Assembly (NCBI GenBank): GCA_030523725.1
Contig: JAUNHV010000009.1
Span: 1-60,395 of the forward strand
DNA length: 60,395 bases
Direction of reading: 5' to 3'
From: Synergistaceae bacterium
GTDB lineage: Bacteria > Synergistota > Synergistia > Synergistales > Synergistaceae
Notes under the pieces: generated by a model
Seen by the model: only the letters and a program-made list of their open reading frames with translations
Told to the model about the DNA's origin: nothing
Databases searched by the model: none
Shown: in pieces, positions 43,395-55,600 of the stretch
Position numbering within the stretch: position 1 is the first letter of the stretch
How the letters are laid out: the number at the start of each line of letters is the position of its first letter
Made by a program: the position numbers and the translations under genes

Positions 43395-44404
43395 CACTCC
43401 GTTCTCCAAAATCTGCGTTGTGTTGCGTTGTTCCATGCAGAAATTGGAAAACTTGTACTTGTTGTCTTCAAGGCATCAAAACAGCAAAACATACGAAAAT
43501 CCAGCTCATCTGAAGACGAAATTACCATTGCTTCTGGAGTACCAGGCACAACTGGTGACCCAAAGTCGCGTTGTCCATGGTGGCTCAAAATAATGTGGAG
43601 CAAATGCAATTTTGTTTTTTCTTCAAGTCCAAACTCGTCAGCTAAACGAGCTATCATTTCATAGCCTAAGGCAATATGATCAAGCACGACTCCACCAACT
43701 GTAACCTCTGGAACGGACGTCATACGATAAGCCCTTAACTTGCCTATATCATGGAACAAAGCACCTGCTATAACAATATTTTTATTTATTACATAGCCGG
43801 ATTCTTCAAGCGTCTTAGCCATATTCAATGCAAGGTCCGTAACAGAAACAGTATGTTCCAAAAGTCCGGCAGCATAGGCATGATGATAGCCTGTAGCGGC
43901 TGGCCAGTAGAAGAAATCTTTCTTCAATTTATCAGTAAAAACAAATTTTAAGAAATCATTAATTTTCCCGTCAGTTTGCGACACAAGACGCTCAAAGCGT
44001 GCTTCAAGTATTTTCTGCGGTATCGGTGAATGTGCCACATAAGCACTCGGAGGGTATTGATCCTGATTCAGGAGTGTCACCTTTGTGATGGAATATTGCG
44101 GAGCTCCCTTATATTCTGTGACACGAACGTTAATTCCAATGGTTTTACCAACAATTTCTGCAATATCATCTTCCGTCATATGTTCATCTTCTGTCTTTGC
44201 AAAGCCACTTTTGTCTAGCCAAAGTGCATCTGACCAAATTTTTGCATCTAAATTGCCCGTTGAATCACAGGCTATTGCATCATAATAGGTCTTTCCGTTT
44301 TTGTCCTGTCGTTTTGTAACCTCACGAAAAATGCAGAATGCTTTAAATGTCCCGCCTGGCTCTACTGCCTTTCCCTCTAATATCTGTTTAATTTCCTGTT
44401 CCAT
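43394..44404 (-). CDS. HD-domain 3'-5' exoribonuclease, YhaM-like
   Basis: 336 residues. The N-terminal OB-fold (about 1-110; AFCIFREVTKRQDKNGKTYY, GNLDAKIWSD) is followed by an HD domain with AGLLEHTVSV, GALFHDIGKLRAY, and HIILSHHGQRDFGSP. This is the YhaM layout, a metal-dependent RNase or single-strand DNase. The ATG at 44404 is preferred; a TTG at 44428 would precede the ribosome site GAAAGGAAG. It is coupled to the pseudouridine synthase by a four-base overlap and lies 33 bases after pepF. Confidence 0.85.
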   Translation of the reverse strand: MEQEIKQILEGKAVEPGGTFKAFCIFREVTKRQDKNGKTYYDAIACDSTGNLDAKIWSDALWLDKSGFAKTEDEHMTEDDIAEIVGKTIGINVRVTEYKGAPQYSITKVTLLNQDQYPPSAYVAHSPIPQKILEARFERLVSQTDGKINDFLKFVFTDKLKKDFFYWPAATGYHHAYAAGLLEHTVSVTDLALNMAKTLEESGYVINKNIVIAGALFHDIGKLRAYRMTSVPEVTVGGVVLDHIALGYEMIARLADEFGLEEKTKLHLLHIILSHHGQRDFGSPVVPGTPEAMVISSSDELDFRMFCCFDALKTTSTSFPISAWNNATQRRFWRTE

Positions 44405-44437
44405 TACTTCGTTACTTCCTTTCAACACTACTAAATT

Positions 44438-46288
44438 CTATATTAACGTTTCAATTTCATTTAATGTTTCTTCAAATTGTGTGCAAACAGCTTGGACTGT
44501 TGCGGGGTTTTCCATATCTGCACCTGCATCACGAAGCAAATCTATTGGATAATTGCTTCCACCTTTTGTTAAAAATGCAAGATATTTTGCCAAATTTTCC
44601 TTTCGTTTTTCAATATCCTCAGACAAAATTCCCTCTGCTATCGCCGTAGCAGCGGAAAAACCTGTCGCATACTGATAAACGTAAAAAGGTGTGTAGAAGT
44701 GTGGAATACGAGCCCACTCCATTTCAAGAGAGCTGTCCACCACTATTTCTGTACCATAGTATTTGCGATTAAGCTCACTCCACAACTTGCAGAGTGCATC
44801 TGCTGTTGTGTCTCCTCCGTTCAAATATCTATTATGCACTTCCTTTTCAAATGATGCAAACATCGTCTGACGATAAACCGTTGTTCTGATGTTTTCCAAG
44901 CGACGATTCAAGAGGAATATTTTTTTCTGCTTCGTAACCTCCGTTTGTGGTTCTTCCTCAAGTTTTTTCAAAAGTTGTGACAGGAGCAAGACTTCATTTG
45001 TTGTGGAAGCAACCTCTGCTGTAAAGATACAATAATCAGCCTTTGCGTATGGCTGAGTTTTGTGTGAATAGAAGCTATGCATTGCATGCCCCATCTCATG
45101 CACTATTGTAAAAACATCTTCTAACCTGTTTGTATGATTTAGAAAAATATATGGATGTGTGGCATAAGTTCCCCAGCTGTATGCACCACTACGTTTTCCC
45201 TTGTTGCAAAAGACATCACACCAACCATCAGCAAGTGCCTGTGTAACCTGTGATTTATATTCCGCTCCGAGCACACCAACCATATCAAGCAGCATTTCTT
45301 TTCCCTTGCTCCAAGAAATTTCGCCATAGGGATTGTCGACAAGTGGAACGTAGAGGTCATACATGTGAACCTCGTCAAGCTGAAGCACCTGCTTACGAAG
45401 TGCCACATACCGATGAAGAGACGCTAAATTACCCTCAATGGTATCTATGAGATTGTCATATACAGAAATTGGCACATTGTCGTCAAACAATGCACAATGT
45501 AATGGTGTGTCGTAATGATGCGTCACAGAGGCAAACTTTGAAGATTTTAACATTCCGTCAAAGGTTGCTCCAAGTGTATTTTTTGCCGCCGCATACGGTT
45601 TGTATAAGGCATTAAACGCATCTTGCCTTACACGCCTATCTCTTGAACGAAGAAAAGAAACAGCCTTCTCCTCTGATAATTCCACTTCCGCACCGGTTTC
45701 ATCCTTTATCTTGCCAAAATTCATATCAGCATTTGTCAACATAGAGAAAACGTTGTCAGCCACCTCCGTCAGTTCTCCAGCTTCAGCATAAATTTTTGCC
45801 TCTGCTTCACTCAAAATGTGTGGCTTGCTACGAAGAAGTTCTTTAAAGTAAAAATCTCTGTCTGCCAAATCCTTATCGCTTGCTAATTCTTTAAGCAAAT
45901 CATCATTAAGCGCGGAAAGTGCTGGCACAACAAATGAAGTCGCAACAGCAAAATCATTCGCAAGACCTGAGGCTTTTTGCGCTGCTGCTTGATATGTTGC
46001 GTTCGCTGTGTCCTCATGGCTTTTCATATTTGCCCAAACATAAATTTTTTCAAGCTTTATAGAAACTTCTTGTGAAACTTCAAAATACTCGAGAATTGTT
46101 TTCTTGTTATCCAGATGCCCCTTGTATTTTTCAAAACAAGACAAGCTTTTTTTTACCTCGTTAAAATCCGTTTTCCAGTCTTCAATCGTCTTATAAATAT
46201 CCCCTATTGACCACTTGAATTCCTGCGGCACATCTTCCCGACGTGGCAACTCACGACAAGAACCAAGCGTCATCTCGTCATACGCCAT
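44438..46288 (-). CDS. pepF: Oligoendopeptidase F
   Basis: 616 residues, M3B zinc metallopeptidase. The zinc motif HEMGH is at 397-401 in IVHEMGHAMHSFYSH, and a Glu further on (YCIFTAEVASTTNEVLL) is the third ligand. The N-terminal half is the helical lid typical of M3 enzymes. It cuts small cytoplasmic peptides. No signal peptide. The first gene of a three-gene minus-strand operon with the HD nuclease and the pseudouridine synthase. Confidence 0.93.
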   Translation of the reverse strand: MAYDEMTLGSCRELPRREDVPQEFKWSIGDIYKTIEDWKTDFNEVKKSLSCFEKYKGHLDNKKTILEYFEVSQEVSIKLEKIYVWANMKSHEDTANATYQAAAQKASGLANDFAVATSFVVPALSALNDDLLKELASDKDLADRDFYFKELLRSKPHILSEAEAKIYAEAGELTEVADNVFSMLTNADMNFGKIKDETGAEVELSEEKAVSFLRSRDRRVRQDAFNALYKPYAAAKNTLGATFDGMLKSSKFASVTHHYDTPLHCALFDDNVPISVYDNLIDTIEGNLASLHRYVALRKQVLQLDEVHMYDLYVPLVDNPYGEISWSKGKEMLLDMVGVLGAEYKSQVTQALADGWCDVFCNKGKRSGAYSWGTYATHPYIFLNHTNRLEDVFTIVHEMGHAMHSFYSHKTQPYAKADYCIFTAEVASTTNEVLLLSQLLKKLEEEPQTEVTKQKKIFLLNRRLENIRTTVYRQTMFASFEKEVHNRYLNGGDTTADALCKLWSELNRKYYGTEIVVDSSLEMEWARIPHFYTPFYVYQYATGFSAATAIAEGILSEDIEKRKENLAKYLAFLTKGGSNYPIDLLRDAGADMENPATVQAVCTQFEETLNEIETLI

Positions 46289-46385
46289 AATAGCTCGCCC
46301 CTTTATTTTATTTTCGCGTTATTATACACGAAACAGCAAAAGTCTGCTAGTAATAATTGAGTAGCAGACTTTTTAATTCTTTTTT

Positions 46386-46512
46386 TTTGCCATAGAGGAC
46401 ATAGAGAACTTAGAGTTGTCGGCTTTGTCGACAAAAAATTAGCGAGAAGGTGCTGGTTATGCCAGCAACTTCTCGCCTTTATGTTAGCCGCGCTAGCGGC
46501 GCTTTATGGCTA
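46386..46512. mobile_element. Small inverted-repeat (MITE/REP-like) element B
   Basis: About 127 bases. The left end TTTGCCATAGAGGACA is close to TTAGCCATAAAGAACA, and the right end CTTTATGGCTA is the complement of TAGCCATAAAG. Inside are the hairpins TTGTCG / CGACAA around GCTTTGT, GCGAGAAG / CTTCTCGC, and GCCGCGCTAGCGGC. As in element A, the first hairpin has a CTTTG loop and is followed by AAAAAATT. Confidence 0.6.
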
Positions 46513-46519
46513 CGATCCA

Positions 46520-46646
46520 AAAACGAGGATTAGATGCCTCAGATGCAAAGCGGTTGGGTGCAAAAGGAGCGCAGGTGGACTTGTCGTCCATCGAGCATCC
46601 TTTTACGCCCAACCGCAAAGCAGATGAGGTATATAATCCTCGTTTT
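46520..46646 (-). terminator. 127-base imperfect hairpin directly after the autotransporter stop
   Basis: The arms are about 60 bases each. The left arm begins AAAACGAGGATTAGATGCC and the right arm is its near complement, ending TATAATCCTCGTTTT. Most differences are G-T-type or single mismatches. In the minus direction it starts three bases after the TAA and ends in a run of five T, so it can stop transcription. It is far longer than a usual terminator stem. Confidence 0.75.
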
Positions 46647-46648
46647 AT

Positions 46649-49600
46649 TTACAGTGTAAAGCGGAAACCTAAATTAAAGTTTATCGAGTTACTTACATCC
46701 TTGAAGTGTTTGGTGAGTTCTGCATAGAAGTAACTTGCGTCTGTCATGTTCCAGCCTCCACCGAGGGAAAGTTCCCACCAGTTTCTCGCACTGTCTTGTT
46801 TGTATGATGCATCTCCATACAAGATGTTTGTTGAACCAGCAAAGTCATGATAGTAGCTGCCTCTTAAGTAGTAATTAAAGTTTTTAACCTTCTTACCCAA
46901 GGCAACACCAAGTCTTGTCACAAAGTGGTTTGTGCTATCTATGTCTGCCAAGATGCCTCTGCTACTTGTCTTCTTTGCTCCAGCTAAATAACCATAGATA
47001 ACTTCTGCCTGTGGCTCGAAGTAGAATCCATTCTTACCAATATTTGCTCTATATCCATATTCACCGGATAAGGTTACTCCGTTCATACCGTAGTCGAGTT
47101 TTGTGGAAAGTCCTGCGTCGTAGCTTGTTGTGTCGCTTTCATATCTACCATAACGGAAGATGAAGTCAAAGTAGTGACCACTGTCATAAATCTTTGTGTA
47201 GTATGCGCTAAGTGATGTGGATTTTACATCGCCACCACCAATCTTATATGACTGGCTTCCATCAAAATGCTCAACAGAAAGACCAAAGTAACCGCGAGCA
47301 GCCGTATTGTTCTTTAAGGCAACGTCATAACCAAGCTGATAGAGGTTACCGGAAACATTTAGTTGTCTGCCAGTATTCACATCATCGTTGCTTCTCTGGA
47401 AACGTGCCCAACCTGTGTTGCTTGCTTCTCCTCCACGCAGATCACCGAGGCGTTTCTGCAGGTTGTTGATACCACTTAACCAAGCTACATTTATTCCATT
47501 TGCACTATCGGATATCGATTTTGTTGTTTCGCTGACCTCTGGGGCGTCTATGTCTTTGCTAAAGGAGAATTTACCTGTTTTGTCGTCATATGCAACCGTG
47601 TATTTCCACATATCTGATGCTACATGTGTAACGTCTGAGGCAACATGTCCCTTCAAGGTGTCTGTCTCTGTGAAGGCAATTTTTGTTACGTCTTGTTTTG
47701 CGTCAGACAAAAGCGTAAGAGCTGTAACGTGAAGCTTTCCTGTGCCGCTAACGGTTCCACCTTCGGCAAGGTCAAGGGTATCCATCGATTTCTTTGCAAG
47801 GTCTACATCAAGCATTAAATTACCATCACCTGCCATGTTGATGTTATTGACCACGTAATTTGACACCTTATTGTCCTGGAAGTCAAAGCCGCCACCGTTA
47901 AAGGTCAAGTCATTATTGGCAATGTAACTTTCCATTGCAACTGTAGAATAACCATTGGTAGCTACTATGTTCTGATTGTTAATTTCTGCTGCAATATTAG
48001 TAGCTGCCCTGAGGTCTATTGTTCCAATCTCTTCCTCTAGTGCCGTGTTCACCTGCTGGGCTAGGGTTCCACCTTTCAGGATAAGTGTTGCCCCATCGTT
48101 TGTTACTTCTCCCCCAACATTATCTGCTGAAATTTCAAGAGACTTACCAGAAAATATTGTTATAGCGTTAGCAATCTTTTCGTCGGATGCTATAACGCCA
48201 TCAATTTGTGTTATACCTCCGGCACCTTCGGTTTCTTTTATTTCCTTCGTTAATGTTACGTTTGTTCCTGTGAGGGTCAATGTCGCATCGTTGGTCATAA
48301 CGTTGCCAAGCTGATCTGCATCAATCGTGAATGAGCCGCTGTTGATTATGTTACCACTTCCGCTAACACCAAATCCTGAAGCAAAGGTTGTCGTTCCTGT
48401 TACGCTCATTGTTCCATTATTTACCACGGAACTCTTCATCGTGTTTGTATCGTCAAACTCAAGTGTGCCACCGTTTGTCACAAATGCTCCATCAAAACCT
48501 TCCACCGTCATCTTAGAAATGGTCAAGGTATTTCCCTCATTAACTGTAACACCCTTCTTGCCATTACCATTCAACGTCCAACCATTACCATTTAAGGTAA
48601 GATTCTTTCTTGTGGTTGTCGGCAAGCTAGAATTTAACGTACCAAGAGAATCCTTACCTTCTGGCAGAGACCCAGCTGCTGTGCCGCCTTCTATCAGGGT
48701 AACATTGTCTATAAGATCATATGTATCCGGTAGCTCTGTTAGTGCAGTTGAAGAAATGAGGTTTATTGCATCATAAAGAGTTAAACCTTCCAAAGCCTTC
48801 ATTTGGAGTTTTCCCTTATCTGCGCCAGTTAGCGGTATAAATTTGTAAGCAATCTCCGCTCCTGCAACTATTGTCTGACCAAGAAGGTTAAGGGTTGTAA
48901 GGTCACCTCCGTTAAACAAGGCTATCTCCGTAGTGTCTCCTACTTCAATGTCCGTATTTGCGATATTTGCCAAAGCAAGGTTAAGTTTTATAGTACCAGA
49001 TGCTTTGCCTGTAACGTCTATTGCGTCGCTTATGCTACCAGCTTTTGCAAGTTTTGTGTTAAACACAATCTTATCTGCCTCACTAGCAGCTGTGAAGTTA
49101 TTTAATGCCACAGCGTTACCTGCCGTCATGGCAGAGGCTGTACCATCGGTAAGGTCAATCGTTGCGCCATTCAAGGTAACACTATCCGTGTTATCAAGAT
49201 GTCCTTTGCCAGTCATTAGCGTTCCCTTGGTAGAAATGCTCTGATTGGCTATTGTTACGCCTGTGCCAAATGATTTTACGCCACTTCCAAGGTCAAGTGT
49301 TCCTGTCCCTGAGGAAGAAACATTTTTGCTTAGCGTACCATCTCCATCTGCAAGGGCTAGTGTTCCATTGTTTTCCACATCACTCTTCAAGTTTGTTGCG
49401 TCAATTGCAAGTTTTTTGTCTGTCATGACGGTTGTTGTTGTGGCAGTCAAGGTGTCATTCATGTCCAAATTTGTATTAACAAAGACCGTGCTTTGCGTTA
49501 CTGCGGCGTCTGCTGTGATCTTGTTTGTGCCTGTACCGTCACCAAAATTGATGACTCCCTTTGCTCCAGTGCCAGCAGAATCCTTCACTACCGCAGCAAA

Positions 49601-52600
49601 TGTATGAGATGCTGCCGCATTTGTAAGGGTGAGTGTACCATCGTTGGTGACAGCGCCATCATCGCTATTTATCACAATTTTATCAGCTTCTGTAGTAAAG
49701 TTTCCAGCGTCTGTTATGGTGAGCGCTTTTTGCGTTATGGTCTTTTTGTTAGCATTAGTAACTGTGCCACTTATCTTTGTGGTGCCTTTATTATCTGCAG
49801 TGCTTGAAATTTTGTCTTTAATCGTTCCACCATTCAGGGTAAGGGTGTTGTCATTTGTTATGCCATAGCTTGAAGCAAGGTTGTCTGCATTTGCCTCAAC
49901 ATCTCCTGTCGTAACTATCTTACCCCCGGTTATGGTGTAACTGCCAAGCGTTCCTGCTCCGAGATTTGCTGTTGCAGCGTTTGCTGCTGCTGTACCGTTT
50001 AGCGTTACAGCGCTATTTAGGTTGCCTGCGCCTATTGTGAAGCTCTTGCCTCCTGCAACTGTTGTTGTCGTGGCAGTCAAAGCTGCTTGCACATCAAGGT
50101 CAGTATTAACCGTAACAGTTTTTTGTGTAATTGCACCAGAAGCTGTGATTTTATTGCTACCAGCAAATTCAAGTGTTCCTTTACCACTATCCGCCGTTAC
50201 TGTTTCTTCCAGCTTATCTGGAGTTGTTCCGTCTGCTGTAAGCTTCAGGGTTCCATTATTGGTAATGGGTCCTGCGTTGCTATTTATCACTAGCTTATCC
50301 ACTTCTGTGGTAAGGTTGCCGCCATCTGCTACGGTAAGCGCTTTTTGCGTTATGGTCTTGTTATTATCATTTGTAACAGTGCCGGTAATTTCTAGTGTAC
50401 CAGTGCCTGCTGTGGCGTTTGAAATATTATCCTGAATCACTCCACCGTTTAATTTCAAGGTGTTGTCATTCTTTATGCCATAGCTTGATGCAAGGTTATT
50501 TGCATTTGTCACAACTGCTCCGGCAATAACTATGTTACCTCCGGTTATTGTGTAACTGCCAAGTGTTCCTGCTCCGAGCTTTGCTGTAGCAGCGTTGGCT
50601 GCTGCTGTTCCGTTCAACGTTACAGCGCTCTTTAGCTTATCTGCGTTTATTGCAAGGCTCTTGCCCTCTGCGACTGTTGTCGTTGTAGCGGTGAGGGTAT
50701 TTTGCATATCGAGGTCTGTATTTACCGTAACAGCGTTTTGTGTAATTGCTCCCTTTGCTGTGATTGTTTTGCTTCCTGCAAATTCTAGTGACCCCTTACC
50801 AGCGTCTGCTGTTATTTTTTCTTCAAGCGCGTTGGTCGCTTCGTTACCGGTAAGTTTTAACGTGCCATTGTTGGTAATTCCGTCACTTGCAGCAAGTTTA
50901 TTTATTTCAGTTGTAAAGTTGCCACCTTCATTTACAACAAGCGCTTTTTGCGTTATGGTCTTGTCGCTGTTTGTAACAGTACCGGTTATCTTTGTTGTAC
51001 CGTCAGCTCCGGTTATGTCCTTAGTTATTGTAGCTGTATCTGCAAGGATAAGTGTGCCAGCATTATCCACCTCTGTGCCACCTATCTTTGAAAAGTCGCT
51101 CAAGGTGAATTGTCCAGCTTTTTTTATTTCAACATCACCGACTATTGAACCGCTTGTAGCATCTAGTGTGACATCTGTGGCAGTTGAGCCGTCACCAATT
51201 TGCGTCTTTCCTGCACCAATTATAGCTTTAGCTATTGTATTTGTTCCTGTGACAACAAATTTTCCACCATTATTTAATGTACCTGTCAAATTCGCAAAAT
51301 TGGAAACAGTGAGTTGTGCCGAGTTCATTATTTCAACATTATTTGCCATTGAAGCTGCTGCATCTAATGTAACAGCAGTATCAGTTGAGCCATCACCAAT
51401 CTCCGTTTTACCGCCACCGGTTACACCTTTAGCTATTGTGTTCGTCCCGGTGACAATGAGTAAACCACCGTTAGCAATATCTCCGGTAAGTTGTGCAAAT
51501 TGGCCATTTGTAACTGTCAGCTGACCATTTGATTTTATATCCACTTTTCCCGCTACGGAACCTTTAGCATCTAGTGTCACAGCAGTGGCAGCTTCTCCGT
51601 TACCAATCTGCGTTGTGCCACTGCCGGTAATTGCGCTTTTTATTGTTCCGTCTGCGTTTATGAGGAGTATTCCATTCTCTCCTATGGATATACCTTCTGT
51701 AGTAATAAGATTATCAATATCTGCAGTTAATATATTAGCAGAACCAATGGTAATCTTCTTTTGTGTAATTGTTTGATCAGAAGCTAGGACAAAATTTGTA
51801 TTAAAGTTTGTTGTTCCTTTTGCTCCTGTTCCTGCATCATCGCTTATATTATTTGAGAAGGTAGTGCCATTCGTTACATTCAAGGTGCCGTCATTTGTAA
51901 CGAGATTTCCATTGAAACCGCTGGCTTTAACATTAGACAATGTTAATGTATCTCCCTCATTCACCTTAACTCCACTATTACTACCACCGATCAAGTTTTT
52001 GCCGTTGCCGTTAATTGTGAATGTGTCTCTTGTCGTTGTCACAGCAGGATCTCCATTTAATGTGCCTAAACCTTTGCTGTCCACCGTTATGTTTTCTGTC
52101 ATAATATATTCGGTTGGGGCATTGGCTTTTGTTGCCTCTGAACTTAAATTAATTGCTTCATAGAGGGTACAGCCCATTGTGGTTGTTATATCCAACACAC
52201 CTTTAGTGCTTGCAGGAGTGAAGATGTAGGAGATGAGTGAACTTGCTGTTACGTTCGTACCTGTCAGTGTAAGCCCTGAAAGATCACTGCCGGCAAAAAG
52301 TGTTATCTGTGCAGTGTCTCCCACCTTGAAGTTGTTATCGCGAGCAACATTAGCTGAAGAGTGTGCAAGGTTAAAGGTGCCAGAAATTTTATCTGCATTT
52401 ATGGAGTCATTAATGGCAGTTATCGTTTCGCCTGTCTTTGAAAGCTTTGTGTTAAACACTATCCCGGAAGCTTCTGTTGTAGCTAGCTCCTTTAAATGTA
52501 CTTTATTACCATATTCACCCAGTTCAGAAGCAGTTCCATTTGTGATGTCTATTGTTCCGCCCTTCAAGGTAACTTTATCTGTTGCATCTAAATGGTAATC

Positions 52601-55600
52601 TTGACCTGGTCCTGCACCGACACCAGTTTTTAATACTTTATCTTTGGCAAGGACAATATCCTGATTAGTAACCTTGGCACCGCTTGCAAATGTTGTGTCA
52701 GTATTTAGATTAAGCGTTCCTCGTTTATCTGTATCTGCAGAAATGTTAAAGCCGATTTCTGCACCAGCTGTATCATTAATGGTCACAGTTCCATAGTTTA
52801 ATAAGCCATCTTCTCCTAATGTAAGGTTCCCTGCTGCTGTTTCTAATGTGCCGTTGTTCGTAATTTTAGCAGCTGTCCAAGCTCCCGTATTTGTAACATC
52901 TGCGCTTGCTGCTACTGTGATTGCATTTTGCGTAATGGCATTGGCATTACTGATATATGCTGCACTTGTTCCGTCACCAAATTTCACATTTCCCTTGGTC
53001 GTGTCTGTTGCACTTACGGAATCACTTATTGCAGCTCCTAGTTCAGCTCTTGCGCTTGCGGAAGTTCCACCAGTGAGTGTAACTGATCCATCGTTTTTAA
53101 TTCCGTTTGTTGGGGTGAGTTTATTTGCATTTGATGTTAAAGCACCCTCTTCGGCAATTTCAATCTGAGAAGTAGCTAACGTGCCGTTGTTAATAACATT
53201 TGCGCCAGAAGCAACCTTGATAGTTGGTTGCGCAAATGTTTGGCTAGAATCAACTGTAAAATCGGTCATAAAATTCGTCGTGGTACTACTCACAGCCTTG
53301 CTAGGCCTTACATCAAGGCTGAATGTTGTACCATCTATATTCAAGGTGCCATCATTGACAATAGCACCTGTAACACCACCACCTATCGTTACATTTTTTA
53401 AGGTTAATGTTCCCTTCTTTACGGTAAATGGGTTAGCCATATTCTTTACTGTAATAGAATCCACTGTCAATTCGTGACCATCACCATCGACGATAAGCCC
53501 CTTCTTGCTGCCACCATCTACGGTGTTTTTGCCCGTTCCATCACCCTTTAGGGTAAGAACCTTTCCCTCATCGGAACGCACTACAAATGTACCCCAGTCT
53601 GCTGAAAGGGTCTCATCTTCAAACATTGTAAAGTTTTTCGTGTTAGTAATTTTGCCCACGTTTCCAAGTGCTTCGCTTGTGGTTGTAGCTACATAGTCAA
53701 AGCCATTCAAGTAAACAAAATTATCCTCCTCCCCTATTTCCTTAAATGTTGGTATAAAGCCACCACCAATAGAGGCATCTGCACGTGTTAAAACACCAAT
53801 TACCTTTAACCCATACAGTCCAGTACCACTTCCAAATACATCAACAGGATTAATTGCAAAATGTGGACCTTTGGGATCTGCAAAATATGGATCATTCATT
53901 ACCTGGATGTTTAACGTCGGCTCGTCACCATCAAGTATCACTGTTTCTGCAACAAGGTGGTCCGCCAAGCTTGAATAAGCTTCACCTTCAGCATAACCGT
54001 GGCTTTGGATTTTTAAGAGTCCGTTCCTGATTGTGAAGAAGTTTGGGTCACCATCACCACGTACTATTGCTGTCACAAAAGAACCGTCATATGCCTTCAG
54101 ATTATATTCCGGTATTAAGGCACCAGCTTTATCACGCTCATATTTGTCTCCCTCTGCTGGTACTAAGCTTTTCATCTTAAAGCCGGAATAGGCGAGGTCT
54201 ATCACACCTTCGCTTGTGCCCTTGGACAGGGTAATAGTAGCAACATTATCGTTAGACGAGAGGTCTTTGAAGGCAGGATACCATGTACCACCGTTTAACA
54301 AATCTAACTTAATATCGCCTTTTTCATAAAGCTCCCAAGAAGGTAATGTGGCCAAGAGATTACCATAGAGGTAAGAATCTTTGTTCTGCAACGCCATTGT
54401 TAGCTTTGCAGTAGTTGACCCACTGTCTTTTGTAGCCGCCACATCACCCTCTATTTGATATGTGCCACCAGAGAAACCAGAGGCTGTTGTGCTGTCATAG
54501 CCAAGGGTAAGCTTGCCAGGGGCATAGCCTTGTAATCCTTCTACTACAATTGCAAAGGCTTCTTTGGGAGATTCTATGTTGCGTATAGATACAGAACCCT
54601 TGTGTGCCACAGTTGCGGCCCAGACTTCATACCCATAGGCACAACCGTTTGCAGCTGTCGATTTTACACCATCTATGGTGAGTTTGCCACTTCCGAGGTC
54701 TAATTCGGCTCCGATGTACATTCCTAGACCATAAGCTTCCCCACGACTAGACTGAACTCCGGTAACTGTTACATCTTTACCATTTGTCTTTACTCTAGTG
54801 CCAGAGTCGCTCAAGTACACACCACGCACACAAACACCACGCACACTAGGCGTATAGTCTACTCCAGACACGTTTGTGATGACTATCTCACCACTGTTAA
54901 CTGTCGCACCACCCTCAACGTCAAGTCCAAAGGCTTCACCACCAGTAGATTTTATTCCCTCGCCTTCTTCATTTCCACCGATTGTCAGCTTTCCATAGGT
55001 AGCAGTAGGACCAGTACCCTTAGTCAGGTCTAATTTTGCACCGTCTGCAACAGCAACCCCAATTGCTCTGTAAGCATTGTCTGTGGCATTATCAACTATG
55101 CCAGTCACTGTTAAATTTTGCCCATGTGTATTTATTGTGCTTGGCGTTGGCGTGGCAGCACCGTCAGTGCCCGTCAAAAACACACCAGCAACCGGATCAA
55201 ATACGTCTTCACCCACATAGCTTTCACCAGACACATTTTTGATTTCTATCTCACCACTGTTAACTGTCGCACCACCCTCAACGCCAAGTCCCAAGGCTGA
55301 ATATGTACTGTCTGTTTCACTTATAACTGTGTCAATCGTTATTTTTTGTTCATTTGTATCAACGCGAGCCGCATCCAAATACATACCATATGCATAACGG
55401 TTGCTGCTTTTAATATTTATAATCTTTATCTCGCCACTGTTAACTGTCGCACCACCTTTAACGTCAAGCCCAATGGCTTCACCACCAGTAGCTTTTATTC
55501 CCTTGTCTTCTGAGTCATTTGAGCCTATTGTCAAGGTGCCATAGGTCTTAGTGACACCTTCAACCTTAGTCAGGTCTAATTTAGCACCGTATGCAACATA

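Noticed and set aside
46506-46727. Small plus-strand frame of 73 codons
   Set aside because: It runs through element B's end and the long hairpin and then into the antisense of the autotransporter end. It is a by-product of the inverted repeat.
50595-51524. 309-codon open frame on the plus strand inside the autotransporter
   Set aside because: It lies opposite a clear, repeat-rich coding strand. Its protein is low-complexity Val/Pro/Ser and mirrors the repeats, and there is no ribosome site. The same holds for the other long plus-strand frames in 47000-60000.
49430-51640. Repeat arrays as a CRISPR or integron cassette array
   Set aside because: The repeats are in frame, coding and vary at codon third positions. 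There are no short identical repeats with unique spacers.
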